Shown here piece by piece: positions 56,789 through 64,000 of a stretch of DNA of 64,000 bases. Below the pieces are notes generated by a model. That model saw only the letters and a program-made list of their open reading frames with translations, did no database searches and was not told where the DNA came from. Positions within the stretch are counted from its first letter, which is position 1. Each line of letters begins with the position of its first letter. A program made the translations under genes and the position numbers. Source of the stretch: Brevibacillus_C sp046036945 (GTDB lineage: Bacteria > Bacillota > Bacilli > Brevibacillales > Brevibacillaceae); contig NZ_JBJQOQ010000013.1 of assembly GCF_046036945.1 (NCBI RefSeq), forward strand, positions 1-64,000. The letters are read 5' to 3'.

Positions 56789-57792
56789 AGTTTCACTTCC
56801 TTATCCGGCGCAAACGATTCAGAAAAGAAGTGGAGCCAGTTTCCTCCCATTACGGCTTCTACTTCTTTTCGCGAAAAGCCCCTTGCTAATAGTACTTCAG
56901 CTATATTGGGGAAATCCGCCGGACCCTGGAACCAGGAAGGCCATACAGGCCAGGAGGGATTCGCAGCCGACCCTGCACCGTATTCCATTTTGTTCGTCCA
57001 TCTCCCCATCCGCATCCAATGCAGGAAATCGTCTCCCCATTTCAAGGTAAGGTCCGTTCCGATCGCCACTTGATTGATCCCCATAAACTCTACGGTTCTG
57101 GCAACCATTTCGCTGAATTCATCGAGCGTCGTCTCCGTTCCGTTGATTAAATGCGGATAGATACAGAGCCCAAGCACCCCCCCGTTGTCCCGCAGAGCCT
57201 GTAAAACCTCTTTCGACTTGTTTCGCTTGGAAGGATAGATCCAATTGGGATTGGCATGAGTTATCGAGACAGGTCGCCCGGAATGGGCAATGGCATCCAA
57301 AGTCGTACGTTCGCCCACATGAGACAAATCGATGAGCATTCCGACCCGATTCATCTCTTCAATAACGAGTTTGCCAAATCGGGAGAGTCCGCTGTCATTT
57401 TCTTCGTAGCAACTGCTGCCAATCAAATTTTGATTGTTGTAGGTAAGCTGCATGATTTTCAGTCCAAGCTGGGAGAAAACCTCAATCAATGAAAGGTCGT
57501 CCTCCAGCGGCGATGCATTTTGCGCTCCCAGGATGATTCCCACTTTTCCTTGCGAACGGGCCGTGTGAATATCTGCTCCCTGTCGTACCAACATGACCAA
57601 ATCGGCATTTTCCTCTATGAAACGGTACCATTTGCCGATTTTGCTCAGTGTCTCCCTGGCTCCTTCCCACAAAGCGCAACAGGCGTGTATACAGGTGACT
57701 CCTCCGCGGTGAAGCTCGAGCAATAATTCCCGATCCCAGTTGCACAACGTTAACCCGTCAATAATGACCATATCTTCCATTCTTGCCGTCAT
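56779..57792 (-). CDS. M19 (membrane dipeptidase)-like protein with altered metal site
   Basis: A 337-aa TIM-barrel protein of the renal/membrane dipeptidase family. Family blocks are clear: GLKIMQLTYNNQNLIGSSCY near 110, MLIDLSHVGERTTLDAI near 155 (metal His), VSITHANPNWIYPSKRN near 180 (metal His) and QVAIGTDLTLKWG near 245 (Asp). The first metal motif of true dipeptidases, HxD in DGHNDLP, is replaced by DGLTLCNWD, and the bridging Glu region reads GAQNASPLEDD. Activity may be altered or the substrate not a dipeptide. ATG 57792 follows TTGGAGG and overlaps the upstream stop (ATGA). Confidence 0.85.
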   Translation of the reverse strand: MTARMEDMVIIDGLTLCNWDRELLLELHRGGVTCIHACCALWEGARETLSKIGKWYRFIEENADLVMLVRQGADIHTARSQGKVGIILGAQNASPLEDDLSLIEVFSQLGLKIMQLTYNNQNLIGSSCYEENDSGLSRFGKLVIEEMNRVGMLIDLSHVGERTTLDAIAHSGRPVSITHANPNWIYPSKRNKSKEVLQALRDNGGVLGLCIYPHLINGTETTLDEFSEMVARTVEFMGINQVAIGTDLTLKWGDDFLHWMRMGRWTNKMEYGAGSAANPSWPVWPSWFQGPADFPNIAEVLLARGFSRKEVEAVMGGNWLHFFSESFAPDKEVKLCV

Positions 57793-59513
57793 GTATGTTC
57801 CTCCAATTGTGGAATGAGCGGAAACAACCAATCATCCTCATATTTTTTTCCGATCTCCTCTACTAAAGGGGCTCCTTGAAACAATGTCACACGCACCCAG
57901 CGGTTCGATTGCGGATCAAATCGTTCGGCTCCAAAGAAGGACAGCTTCAAACGAAGGAGATGAAGCGGCAGCAATCTGCTGCCCCATAAATTCCCGTGGA
58001 TTTCCCCGTATTCGCAGCCTTGCAGCGACTGCATCCTGCGAATGATCCACTTGTGTTCGGGATAGCGGACGACAAAGGCAGCGACCTTTTCATCAGGTGA
58101 TACTCCATCCAGGGTTCGGGACAAGGCTTGAACTTGTTGGGCGATGCCAACCGGAAGCTCGTATTCTTCCCCGGGCTCTTCGCCTCGCACCCCCATCCTG
58201 GGCTCTTCCTTTTCGGCGGAACGATACCAGAAGTACTTGCGTTCATCGGGATCTGTAAAATCAAATTGGAACGCCCAGCAGTAGGCAGTCTCCAGAATTT
58301 GTCGCACTTCCTTCATTGACATGTCGGGTACGAGATCGTATGTCTCCGTCACTGTCGTAGCATCTTCCAAGTCCAGCACCAGGTCGGGATACAGTTCAAG
58401 CAGCAGCGTGTTGATCACTTCCTGCGTTTCGAATCCTGTGGTTTCCTCAGCCAATTCGCATAATCGCAGCCAGGGCTTGTCCGGAACCTGCCGATTTATT
58501 GTCCCGTTTTGACAATACTCGGAAACAAATTGCCTCATTTGATGCAGTTCTCTTGCCAGTTCATCTGGTTGGGTAAACGCTTCCAGATTGGGCAAGGGTG
58601 ACTGCTGAAAATAGGCGATACTGCGATCCAGCAAACGGAGCAGCCGCGCTCCATCCGATGGCGTGGCATCCGTTTGTTTCACGCGGGCAAGGGCAGTTTC
58701 TTTCATCGTGATCCACGTATGCAATACTTGGGGGTGAGCAATCAGATACGGCACCATCCCCAGACCGGTGGCATTTCCAATCCCCAAATAGCGTTTGCAC
58801 TCGGGATGAAGCTTGGCTGCACTTGGATTGCGGGTCTTGGCAATGTGTTCGACAAGCTCAAAGCTAAAATGGCGAAGCATGTAAACAGCAAACATTTGGG
58901 CCCGGAAAGAGCCGTAAAACGAATGATTTCGGTCCATTTTTTCAAAGGGGGCAATGCCAAATTTCCCGTTGCCGTATACCGCGGTCGTTCGCAACAAGTA
59001 TCCGGTTTGAGCCAAAATTTTGGGGTCGGGCTGTCGTTCGTTTTCCAACTGTTCAACGATGTAGTCAAACATTCGGGTGCTGCGGTTGGCCCGGGACCAA
59101 ACCAGATCCATGCTGTCGCCCCGCCCTGCCTCCTGTTTGGGCAGGCCCTGGCGAAGACGTTCCCACTTCTCAAATGTCAGCGGCCCTTCGCATAAGGCAA
59201 AGGTAACATCCCATTTGTCTGCAATGACGCGATCGCTTCGCTCCTGGTCCTCCAAGCGATGTGAGAAAACAACAAAATAGTAGGTATCTTGCGGAGTTTT
59301 TACGGAGTAACATGCTTCCCCAAAACCTAAATCGTTTAATTCAAAGCGAATCGGCTGAATTTCCCAGGCTTCTCTCATCACTTTGCGAAGCATGCTTCGG
59401 CCAAAGCTTACACTTGTCGTACGGCTGGCTCCCAGTCGCTCGGGTGTCATGATCTTGCTTGCAGGTCTCATGAGCTCATTCTCCTTCTTCATCTCATATA
59501 GTGCATCCAACAT
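57789..59513 (-). CDS. Large protein of unknown function, 574 aa
   Basis: First gene of the seven-gene operon; I do not recognise its family. It is soluble and rich in Arg, Glu and Trp, with no signal peptide, membrane helix, P-loop or Rossmann motif. Notable segments are GFGEACYSVKTPQDTYYFVV near 65, YGNGKFGIAPFEKMDRNHSF near 185, FRAQMFAVYMLRHFSFELVE near 208, YLGIGNATGLGMVPYLIAHP near 245, and MSMKEVRQILETAYCWAFQF near 398. The GIGNATGLGM block is a good candidate for a conserved site. ATG 59513 follows AAAGGGGGG. It overlaps the M19-like gene by 4 bp, so a shared role is likely. Confidence 0.8.
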   Translation of the reverse strand: MLDALYEMKKENELMRPASKIMTPERLGASRTTSVSFGRSMLRKVMREAWEIQPIRFELNDLGFGEACYSVKTPQDTYYFVVFSHRLEDQERSDRVIADKWDVTFALCEGPLTFEKWERLRQGLPKQEAGRGDSMDLVWSRANRSTRMFDYIVEQLENERQPDPKILAQTGYLLRTTAVYGNGKFGIAPFEKMDRNHSFYGSFRAQMFAVYMLRHFSFELVEHIAKTRNPSAAKLHPECKRYLGIGNATGLGMVPYLIAHPQVLHTWITMKETALARVKQTDATPSDGARLLRLLDRSIAYFQQSPLPNLEAFTQPDELARELHQMRQFVSEYCQNGTINRQVPDKPWLRLCELAEETTGFETQEVINTLLLELYPDLVLDLEDATTVTETYDLVPDMSMKEVRQILETAYCWAFQFDFTDPDERKYFWYRSAEKEEPRMGVRGEEPGEEYELPVGIAQQVQALSRTLDGVSPDEKVAAFVVRYPEHKWIIRRMQSLQGCEYGEIHGNLWGSRLLPLHLLRLKLSFFGAERFDPQSNRWVRVTLFQGAPLVEEIGKKYEDDWLFPLIPQLEEHT

Positions 59514-59544
59514 CGTTCCCCCCTTTAACCGCCAAAGCATCATT

Positions 59545-59559
59545 TTCCGATTATCGGAA
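59545..59559. promoter_or_regulatory. Palindromic operator before the seven-gene operon
   Basis: TTCCGA-TTA-TCGGAA, about 35 bp downstream of the -10 box and 32 bp before the start codon, suits binding of the operon's IclR protein as repressor. Assignment is inference. Confidence 0.65.
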
Positions 59560-59589
59560 TTGTAATCCGTTTTTATATTTTGCAGACTT

Positions 59590-59618
59590 ATATTAATCGT
59601 CTGTTTTTACGCAGTCAA
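59590..59618 (-). promoter_or_regulatory. Promoter of the seven-gene operon
   Basis: On the minus strand TTGACT (59613-59618), a 17-bp spacer and TAATAT (59590-59595). It is the only good promoter I found for the genes from 59513 down to 51673. Confidence 0.78.
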
Positions 59619-59715
59619 CAACAATCTGAAAAATGTTATCTATTTTTTATGAGTGCAACAAAAAAAGGCGCGGTTAAGCGCAAGTCGATGATCGGAAATA
59701 AGTACCAAATTCAAC

Positions 59716-59762
59716 AAAAAAGCCTGTAGACTTCGTTCCTTATGGAACCTTGTCTACAGGCT
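59716..59762 (-). terminator. Terminator of the TctCBA-GntR operon
   Basis: On the minus strand AGCCTGTAGAC and GTCTACAGGCT form an 11-bp perfect stem followed by TTTTTTG. It directly follows repeat copy 2, giving tandem hairpins. Confidence 0.9.
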
Positions 59763-59763
59763 G

Positions 59764-59800
59764 AGCCTTAGACGCTCGTCTAGGGCTTTGATTTAGCTGT
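59764..59800 (+). repeat. 37-bp direct repeat, copy 2
   Basis: It matches 51615-51651 at 36 of 37 bases, same orientation, and forms the same hairpin between the GntR stop and the terminator. Confidence 0.95.
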
Positions 59801-59811
59801 ATGGTTAAAAA

Positions 59812-60480
59812 TCAATCCATTAAAAAGTCACTCATGATATCCTGTTTAACTTCTTCAATATGCATGTCCATCAGCTGTTTCGCTTCCTGGATCTTTTTGT
59901 CTCTCATGGCTGTTACTATCTTTTTATGCATCTCGATAGCCCGATACGGCCTGTCCAGATTTTTGGTCATGAGAATACCGAACCACTTGACCTGCACTTC
60001 CAGGGAATCCATAATCACGATCAGCCGGGTGTTATCCGAATAGCTGATCAACGTGCGATGAAAATTGCGATCGGATTCAAAGAAGGCTGTTGGATTGCCC
60101 TTCCGCAGCTCCTCTTCCGCCAGCTCAGCCTCTTCCAACAACCTGAGATAACAATCGTCAGGAATAAACGGGGCTGCCAATTCAACGGCCAGGGATTCCA
60201 GCGGCTTGCGGACATTATAAAGGTCCTTGATGGCTTTTTTGCTGGGCGTACTGACAAATGTACCGGAACGCGGCCTCACTTCTACCAAATTATCCAGCTG
60301 CAGTCTATTCAAGGCATCACGCACAGGGGTTCGGCTAACGCCCAATTCAGCCATCAGTTCATCATAATCAATGCGCGAACCTGGTTTTAACTGATTATGG
60401 ACGATTTTGTCACGCAAATACAGATAGACTCGCTCGTGCAGATTCAGATTATCAAATACGCCTGGTTTGAACAATACCAT
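59812..60480 (-). CDS. GntR-family (FadR/FCD subfamily) transcriptional regulator
   Basis: A 222-aa regulator: winged helix with VYLYLRDKIVHNQLKPGSRI and LMAELGVSRTPVRDALNRL, then an all-helical FCD effector domain with LYNVRKPLESLAVELAAPF near 88 and the metal/ligand residues FESDRNFHRTLI near 135 and EMHKKIVTAM near 185. Such regulators usually sense organic acids. It is the last gene after TctA, 53 bp downstream, so it probably controls the transporter operon. GAAGG precedes the ATG closely. Confidence 0.9.
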   Translation of the reverse strand: MVLFKPGVFDNLNLHERVYLYLRDKIVHNQLKPGSRIDYDELMAELGVSRTPVRDALNRLQLDNLVEVRPRSGTFVSTPSKKAIKDLYNVRKPLESLAVELAAPFIPDDCYLRLLEEAELAEEELRKGNPTAFFESDRNFHRTLISYSDNTRLIVIMDSLEVQVKWFGILMTKNLDRPYRAIEMHKKIVTAMRDKKIQEAKQLMDMHIEEVKQDIMSDFLMD

Positions 60481-60533
60481 CCATCCTTCAACAATTTTCC
60501 TTCATTCATTGTAACAGATCAAAATAAACAATC

Positions 60534-62054
60534 CTATTCTGATGTGTGTGTACCTTGAATGCTCTGTTTGGCGGACCGCTTATTGTTCAAAACCGACTTG
60601 ATGATTGGCGTGAATAAGGTGATCAGCGATAAGACCAACAGCAGGCATGTGATCGGCCGCGTGAAGAAAATGTCGTAGCTGCCATCAGACAGTGCGAGTG
60701 ATCTTCTGAATTGGCTTTCCGCCATCGGGCCCAGAATCAATGCCAGAACAATCGGAGATGCGGGAAAATCCTTTTTCTGCATGAAATATCCGATAACACC
60801 TGAGACTAACATGATGCCGACGTCAAAAAAGCTGTTATTGATCGCGTAGGAGCCTACTATGCACAACACGAGAATCACGGGTGTCAGAATTGACTTGGGA
60901 ATTTCAACGACTTTGGCAAAATAACGGGCCGCCAATAACCCCAGGACAAACATCACGATATAGCAAAAGAGCATACCGACAAAGAGTGTATACACAAGTT
61001 CCCCGTTATTTGTAAAGAGCATTGGTCCCGGCTGGAGTCCCTGAACCAGTAAAGCACCCAACATGACTGCTGTTACGGAATCTCCCGGAATCCCCAGCGT
61101 CAGGAGAGGAATAAAAGCGCCGCCCGTACAGCCGTTTGCACCCGATTCGCAGGCAGCAACTGCTTCCAATTTTCCTTTACCGAATTCCTCTTTCTCTTTG
61201 CTGAAACGCTTCGCTTCATTATAAGAGACGAAAGCGGCTATATCTCCACCCGCCCCGGGAATAATGCCGATGAGGACGCCTAATCCGGAGGAACGAAGGA
61301 TGGTGGGCAGCATTTTTTTAAAATGGTACCAGGTGGGAAGAATCCGTTCGATTTTCGCCTTCACTTTTTCCCCGACCGCCGCCTCCTCCAAAGTCTTAAA
61401 CGCTTCCGCAGCGGCAAACAATCCGATCATAACCGGGATATAGGGAATTCCATTCATCAGTTCTTCGATTCCGCCGGTATACCTGGGCAATCCCAAAATG
61501 GGGTCCAGGCCGATTGTAGCAACCAGGAGCCCGCCCGTACCCGCGATGAGTCCCTTCAAAATGGACTTCCCCGAGATGCTGGTAATAATACTTAGACCGA
61601 AGACGGCCAGCGCAAACGTCTCAGGGGCACTAAATTCCAGCGCCAGGTTTGCCAACACAGGCGATAAAAACATCAGCACAATCACGCTGAGGATTCCGCC
61701 GATGGTCGAAGAAAGCGTAGCCGTCCCCAGTGCTTGACCAGCCATCCCTTTCTGCGTCAAGGCGTAGCCGTCAATGGCTGTAGCTGCGGCTGCCGGCGTG
61801 CCGGGGGTACGGAGCAAAATGGCAGTAATGGATCCGCCATACACTCCTCCAAAATAGACACCTGAGAGCAGCATTAAACCGGAAACAGGCTCCATGCCAA
61901 ACGTGACCGGAAGCAAGAGAGCAACCCCCATCGTGGCCGTCAGACCGGGAAGAGCCCCCACAATAATACCGATCACGACACCCAGCACGGAAATCAGCAT
62001 GACCATGGGCTGTGTGAATATGTGAGTTGCTCCTTGCAGTATATAGTCGAACAT
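60534..62054 (-). CDS. Tripartite tricarboxylate transporter large permease, TctA family
   Basis: A 506-aa protein with about 11-12 membrane helices and the TctA signature VGALPGLTATMGVALLLPVT near 33, a second related loop GIIPGAGGDIAAFVSYNEAK near 262 and LTLGIPGDSVTAVMLGALLV near 320. With TctB and the periplasmic-type receptor TctC it imports carboxylates using an ion gradient. AAAGGAG precedes the ATG. Substrate is unknown; carboxylated aromatics are known substrates of relatives and would fit the cupin encoded upstream. Confidence 0.93.
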   Translation of the reverse strand: MFDYILQGATHIFTQPMVMLISVLGVVIGIIVGALPGLTATMGVALLLPVTFGMEPVSGLMLLSGVYFGGVYGGSITAILLRTPGTPAAAATAIDGYALTQKGMAGQALGTATLSSTIGGILSVIVLMFLSPVLANLALEFSAPETFALAVFGLSIITSISGKSILKGLIAGTGGLLVATIGLDPILGLPRYTGGIEELMNGIPYIPVMIGLFAAAEAFKTLEEAAVGEKVKAKIERILPTWYHFKKMLPTILRSSGLGVLIGIIPGAGGDIAAFVSYNEAKRFSKEKEEFGKGKLEAVAACESGANGCTGGAFIPLLTLGIPGDSVTAVMLGALLVQGLQPGPMLFTNNGELVYTLFVGMLFCYIVMFVLGLLAARYFAKVVEIPKSILTPVILVLCIVGSYAINNSFFDVGIMLVSGVIGYFMQKKDFPASPIVLALILGPMAESQFRRSLALSDGSYDIFFTRPITCLLLVLSLITLFTPIIKSVLNNKRSAKQSIQGTHTSE

Positions 62055-62090
62055 GCCATTCTCCTTTCATCAACCGGATTCAATCTGGAT

Positions 62091-62555
62091 TCACGAAAAT
62101 AAAGCGCCAGTGGGCAAAATGACGTTTAGCAATAAAGCGAAAACAACGTAGATGCCAGCTGTCACTGCAACCGCTGGAACAATCGCCGTCCATTTTCTTT
62201 GACCGTCGATCATCCACTTCATGGCCACAAAATACAGCGGAGAAGCAACATAAAAACCCGCCAAATAGATGAGGAAAAAGTACACACTCGTCAAAAGAAG
62301 GCCTGCCAAGGATATTTTCCAGTTAATCACATGCGCTTCCTTCGATTCGCTTGTCTCTTTGTTTTCTCTTCTTTCCTTGGCCATTAAGAGAATCGAGAGA
62401 AGGATTAATAAACAGGACAGAACCGTCGGATAAAAAGCAGGTCCAACTTCTTCTGCCATAGTTGAAGGGAACTGCCGGGCAAAATAAATGCCCAGAACGC
62501 CCATTATAATGAAGAAAACGCTGGCTAATGTCGTTGCGTATCGATTCATTTTCAT
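62091..62555 (-). CDS. Tripartite tricarboxylate transporter small permease, TctB family
   Basis: A 154-aa protein with four predicted helices (about 10-30, 40-57, 82-108, 122-150), the usual TctB layout, beginning MKMNRYATTLASVFFIIMGV and containing FPSTMAEEVGPAFYPTVLSC near 29, which is conserved in this family. It is the small membrane subunit that works with TctA. It lies between the receptor and TctA genes. Confidence 0.9.
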   Translation of the reverse strand: MKMNRYATTLASVFFIIMGVLGIYFARQFPSTMAEEVGPAFYPTVLSCLLILLSILLMAKERRENKETSESKEAHVINWKISLAGLLLTSVYFFLIYLAGFYVASPLYFVAMKWMIDGQRKWTAIVPAVAVTAGIYVVFALLLNVILPTGALFS

Positions 62556-62577
62556 CCCCCTGCAGCCACCCCTTATT

Positions 62578-62611
62578 CAAACAACGCGGAGAAGACCCCT
62601 CTCCGCGTTGT
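62578..62611 (-). terminator. Hairpin between TctC and TctB genes
   Basis: On the minus strand ACAACGCGGAG pairs perfectly with CTCCGCGTTGT and ends in TTTG. It probably stabilises the receptor mRNA or causes partial termination, so that receptor exceeds permease. Confidence 0.7.
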
Positions 62612-62619
62612 ACCGTGTT

Positions 62620-63621
62620 CTACTTCTTCAATCCTGACTTGTCAATCAAATCCTTGAACATAGCTGAATCGCTCGTTATCTTCTCCTGGAAAGCAGCATC
62701 ATCCAGGTAAGCTTTTCCCAGATTCATCTTGTCCAGCACGCTTTGGAAGCTTTGTTCTTTTACCGTTTCCGCTGCAGCATCCTTAAGAACGCTTACAATT
62801 TCTTGTGGCGTATCCTTTGGCACACCCAGACCGCGCCAAGTTGATACCGACAAATCAACGCCTTGTTCCTTCAAGGTAGGCACGTCTTTCATATGTTCCA
62901 GACGCTCATCCGACATCACTCCCAGCATCTTCAACTTTCCGGAGGTGACATGAGCGGAAACCTCGGCAGGACTTACCATGACGGCTTCAACATGTCCACC
63001 AAGCAGCGCCGTAACCGCAGGAGCCGCCCCCTCATACGGAATGTGGCGCAACTTCACACCGCTCTTGTCTTCAAATGCTGCCGCCGCCAAATGCCAGATG
63101 CCGCCCGTTCCTGAGTTGGCCACTCGTACCTTTTCCGGATTGGCCTTCGCGTACTCGATGAATTCCTCCAAACTGTTCCATGGTGCATCGGTCCTGACGG
63201 TGACCGCTGACGGATCCTGATTGATCATCGTGATCGGTTTGAAATCTTCCGGCTTGAAACTGGCCAGGCCAAGGTGAGGCAATATGGTCACATCCGCTGT
63301 AATCAGCGTAACTTTATAGCCGTCTGCTTTTGCTTTTGCCCCTTCTGCCATCCCGACCGCTCCGCCGCCGCCAGTCTTGTTGACGACACCAAACGGCTTG
63401 GCGAAGTGAGTTTTTGCAGCATCTGCAAACGCGCGCGCAACCGCATCGGTACCTCCCCCCGCTGAGAACGGAACCAGCAATTCCACTTGCTTGGTTGGGT
63501 AATCCACCTTTGCTGCTGCATCAACCTTGCCGGTTGCATCACCGCCGCCTCCACCACATCCGGCCAGTGCCGCCAGAAGTGTGATGGAAACGAGCCCGGT
63601 GAGTAAATGATTGAGCTTCAT
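62620..63621 (-). CDS. Tripartite tricarboxylate transporter substrate-binding lipoprotein, TctC family
   Basis: A 333-aa lipoprotein (lipobox ALAGC near 22, followed by GGGGG) of the Bug/TctC receptor family: YPTKQVELLVPFSAGGGTDA near 40, KTGGGGAVGMAEGAKA near 83, HIPYEGAAPAVTALLGGHVE near 190 and TWRGLGVPKDTPQEIV near 262. It binds the carboxylate outside the membrane and delivers it to TctA/TctB. This receptor family is abundant in Burkholderiales and uncommon in Bacillales, so transfer is possible. It lies 38 bp downstream of the cupin gene. Confidence 0.92.
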   Translation of the reverse strand: MKLNHLLTGLVSITLLAALAGCGGGGGDATGKVDAAAKVDYPTKQVELLVPFSAGGGTDAVARAFADAAKTHFAKPFGVVNKTGGGGAVGMAEGAKAKADGYKVTLITADVTILPHLGLASFKPEDFKPITMINQDPSAVTVRTDAPWNSLEEFIEYAKANPEKVRVANSGTGGIWHLAAAAFEDKSGVKLRHIPYEGAAPAVTALLGGHVEAVMVSPAEVSAHVTSGKLKMLGVMSDERLEHMKDVPTLKEQGVDLSVSTWRGLGVPKDTPQEIVSVLKDAAAETVKEQSFQSVLDKMNLGKAYLDDAAFQEKITSDSAMFKDLIDKSGLKK

Positions 63622-63659
63622 TGAACCCCCTACCTTCCTTGTCTGTTTATGGAAAGGAT

Positions 63660-64000
63660 TTAAAATTGCAGGTCTTTCATCGGGATATTGTGCTTCTCAC
63701 AGTATTCCTTGTACAACTTGAACTTGCTGAACACATCGTCTTGATAGGTGACTTGATCCTGATCATCCAGATACTGAATGACGCCTTCCAGAATGAACAG
63801 CGTGATCATTTCCTCTTCGCCATCAACGACGAGAGTGTGGATGTCTCCTGGCGGCTCGTACACGAAGGTACCTGGTTTGGCGACCCACTCTCTTTCCAGA
63901 TAACGCCACTCTCCTTGCAGCGTAAAGGCCATTACCTGTCCGCCGGAGTGGCGATGGCGGTTCACGGCTCCACCTGGTTTTACTTTCAGGAGGTTAATCC
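63660..64000 (-). CDS. Cupin, 2,4'-dihydroxyacetophenone dioxygenase-like (5' end outside window)
   Basis: The frame is open to the right edge, so the N-terminus is missing; 112 codons plus stop are visible (63660-63998). The visible part holds PGGAVNRHRHSGGQVMAFTL (first metal motif, two His) and VYEPPGDIHTLVV (second motif, His), with REWVAKPGTF between. From memory this pattern fits the 2,4'-dihydroxyacetophenone dioxygenase cupins, which cleave a side-chain C-C bond with Fe and O2. It precedes the TctCBA genes in the same direction. Any GTG internal to the visible part is unlikely to be the start because the conserved motif extends upstream. Confidence 0.82.
   Translation of the reverse strand, partial: INLLKVKPGGAVNRHRHSGGQVMAFTLQGEWRYLEREWVAKPGTFVYEPPGDIHTLVVDGEEEMITLFILEGVIQYLDDQDQVTYQDDVFSKFKLYKEYCEKHNIPMKDLQF

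Overview
The window looks like chromosome of a fairly GC-rich, endospore-forming Bacillales bacterium, most likely Brevibacillus or a relative in the Paenibacillaceae; the genus is a guess. The basis is Bacillus-style gene sets (mtnKA/mtnWXBD under SAM riboswitches, fadNAE with a FadR operator, a T-box proBAC operon, ald-adeR, CotF-like coat proteins), strong AGGAGG ribosome binding sites, and sigma-A promoters. I saw no rRNA, tRNA, CRISPR array or prophage.

From 1 to 38 kb the content is mostly core metabolism. A TnpB-type transposon gene runs off the left edge. Next come the divergent methionine salvage operons, each behind its own S-box riboswitch; a small secreted Lys/His-rich peptide beside a lipoprotein class F-like sortase; the fatty-acid beta-oxidation operon fadN-fadA-fadE; a lipoprotein; proB-proA-proC behind a T-box; and a P-loop protein. 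A visibly AT-richer five-gene peptide/nickel-type ABC transporter follows (20.0-25.6 kb). Then come a cupredoxin-like protein that has lost its copper loop, ispH, a ketopantoate-reductase-like gene, pyrD, ald and its activator adeR, a CheY-like receiver, a small spore-coat operon, nreABC (nitrate/oxygen sensing) and a ba3-type terminal oxidase with its tiny subunit IIa.

From 38.7 kb to the right edge the window is accessory catabolism. Cluster 1 (38.7-51.5 kb) holds an Fe-alcohol dehydrogenase, a taurine/nitrate-type ABC importer, an aspartate-dehydrogenase-like enzyme, an alpha/beta hydrolase, a cupin, an aldehyde dehydrogenase, a ThDP decarboxylase-like enzyme, an SDR that lacks the catalytic Tyr and Lys, and two paralogous IclR regulators. 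Three separate promoters in this cluster carry the same palindrome (AAACAnTGTTTT) centred 16-17 nt downstream of the -10 box. That ties the dehydrogenase, the importer and both enzyme operons into one probable IclR regulon.

Cluster 2 (51.6-59.6 kb) reads as one seven-gene operon: an unrecognised 574-aa protein, an M19-dipeptidase-like protein without its HxD metal motif, an unrecognised 251-aa protein, an aldehyde dehydrogenase, an IclR regulator, a RidA protein and a BCCT transporter. It has one promoter with a palindromic operator, and a 37-bp hairpin repeat lies at both ends. Cluster 3 (59.8 kb to the edge) is a tripartite tricarboxylate transporter (TctCBA) with a GntR regulator and an aromatic-dioxygenase-like cupin. 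Clusters 1 and 2 are the best candidates for undescribed systems; their substrates cannot be read from sequence alone.
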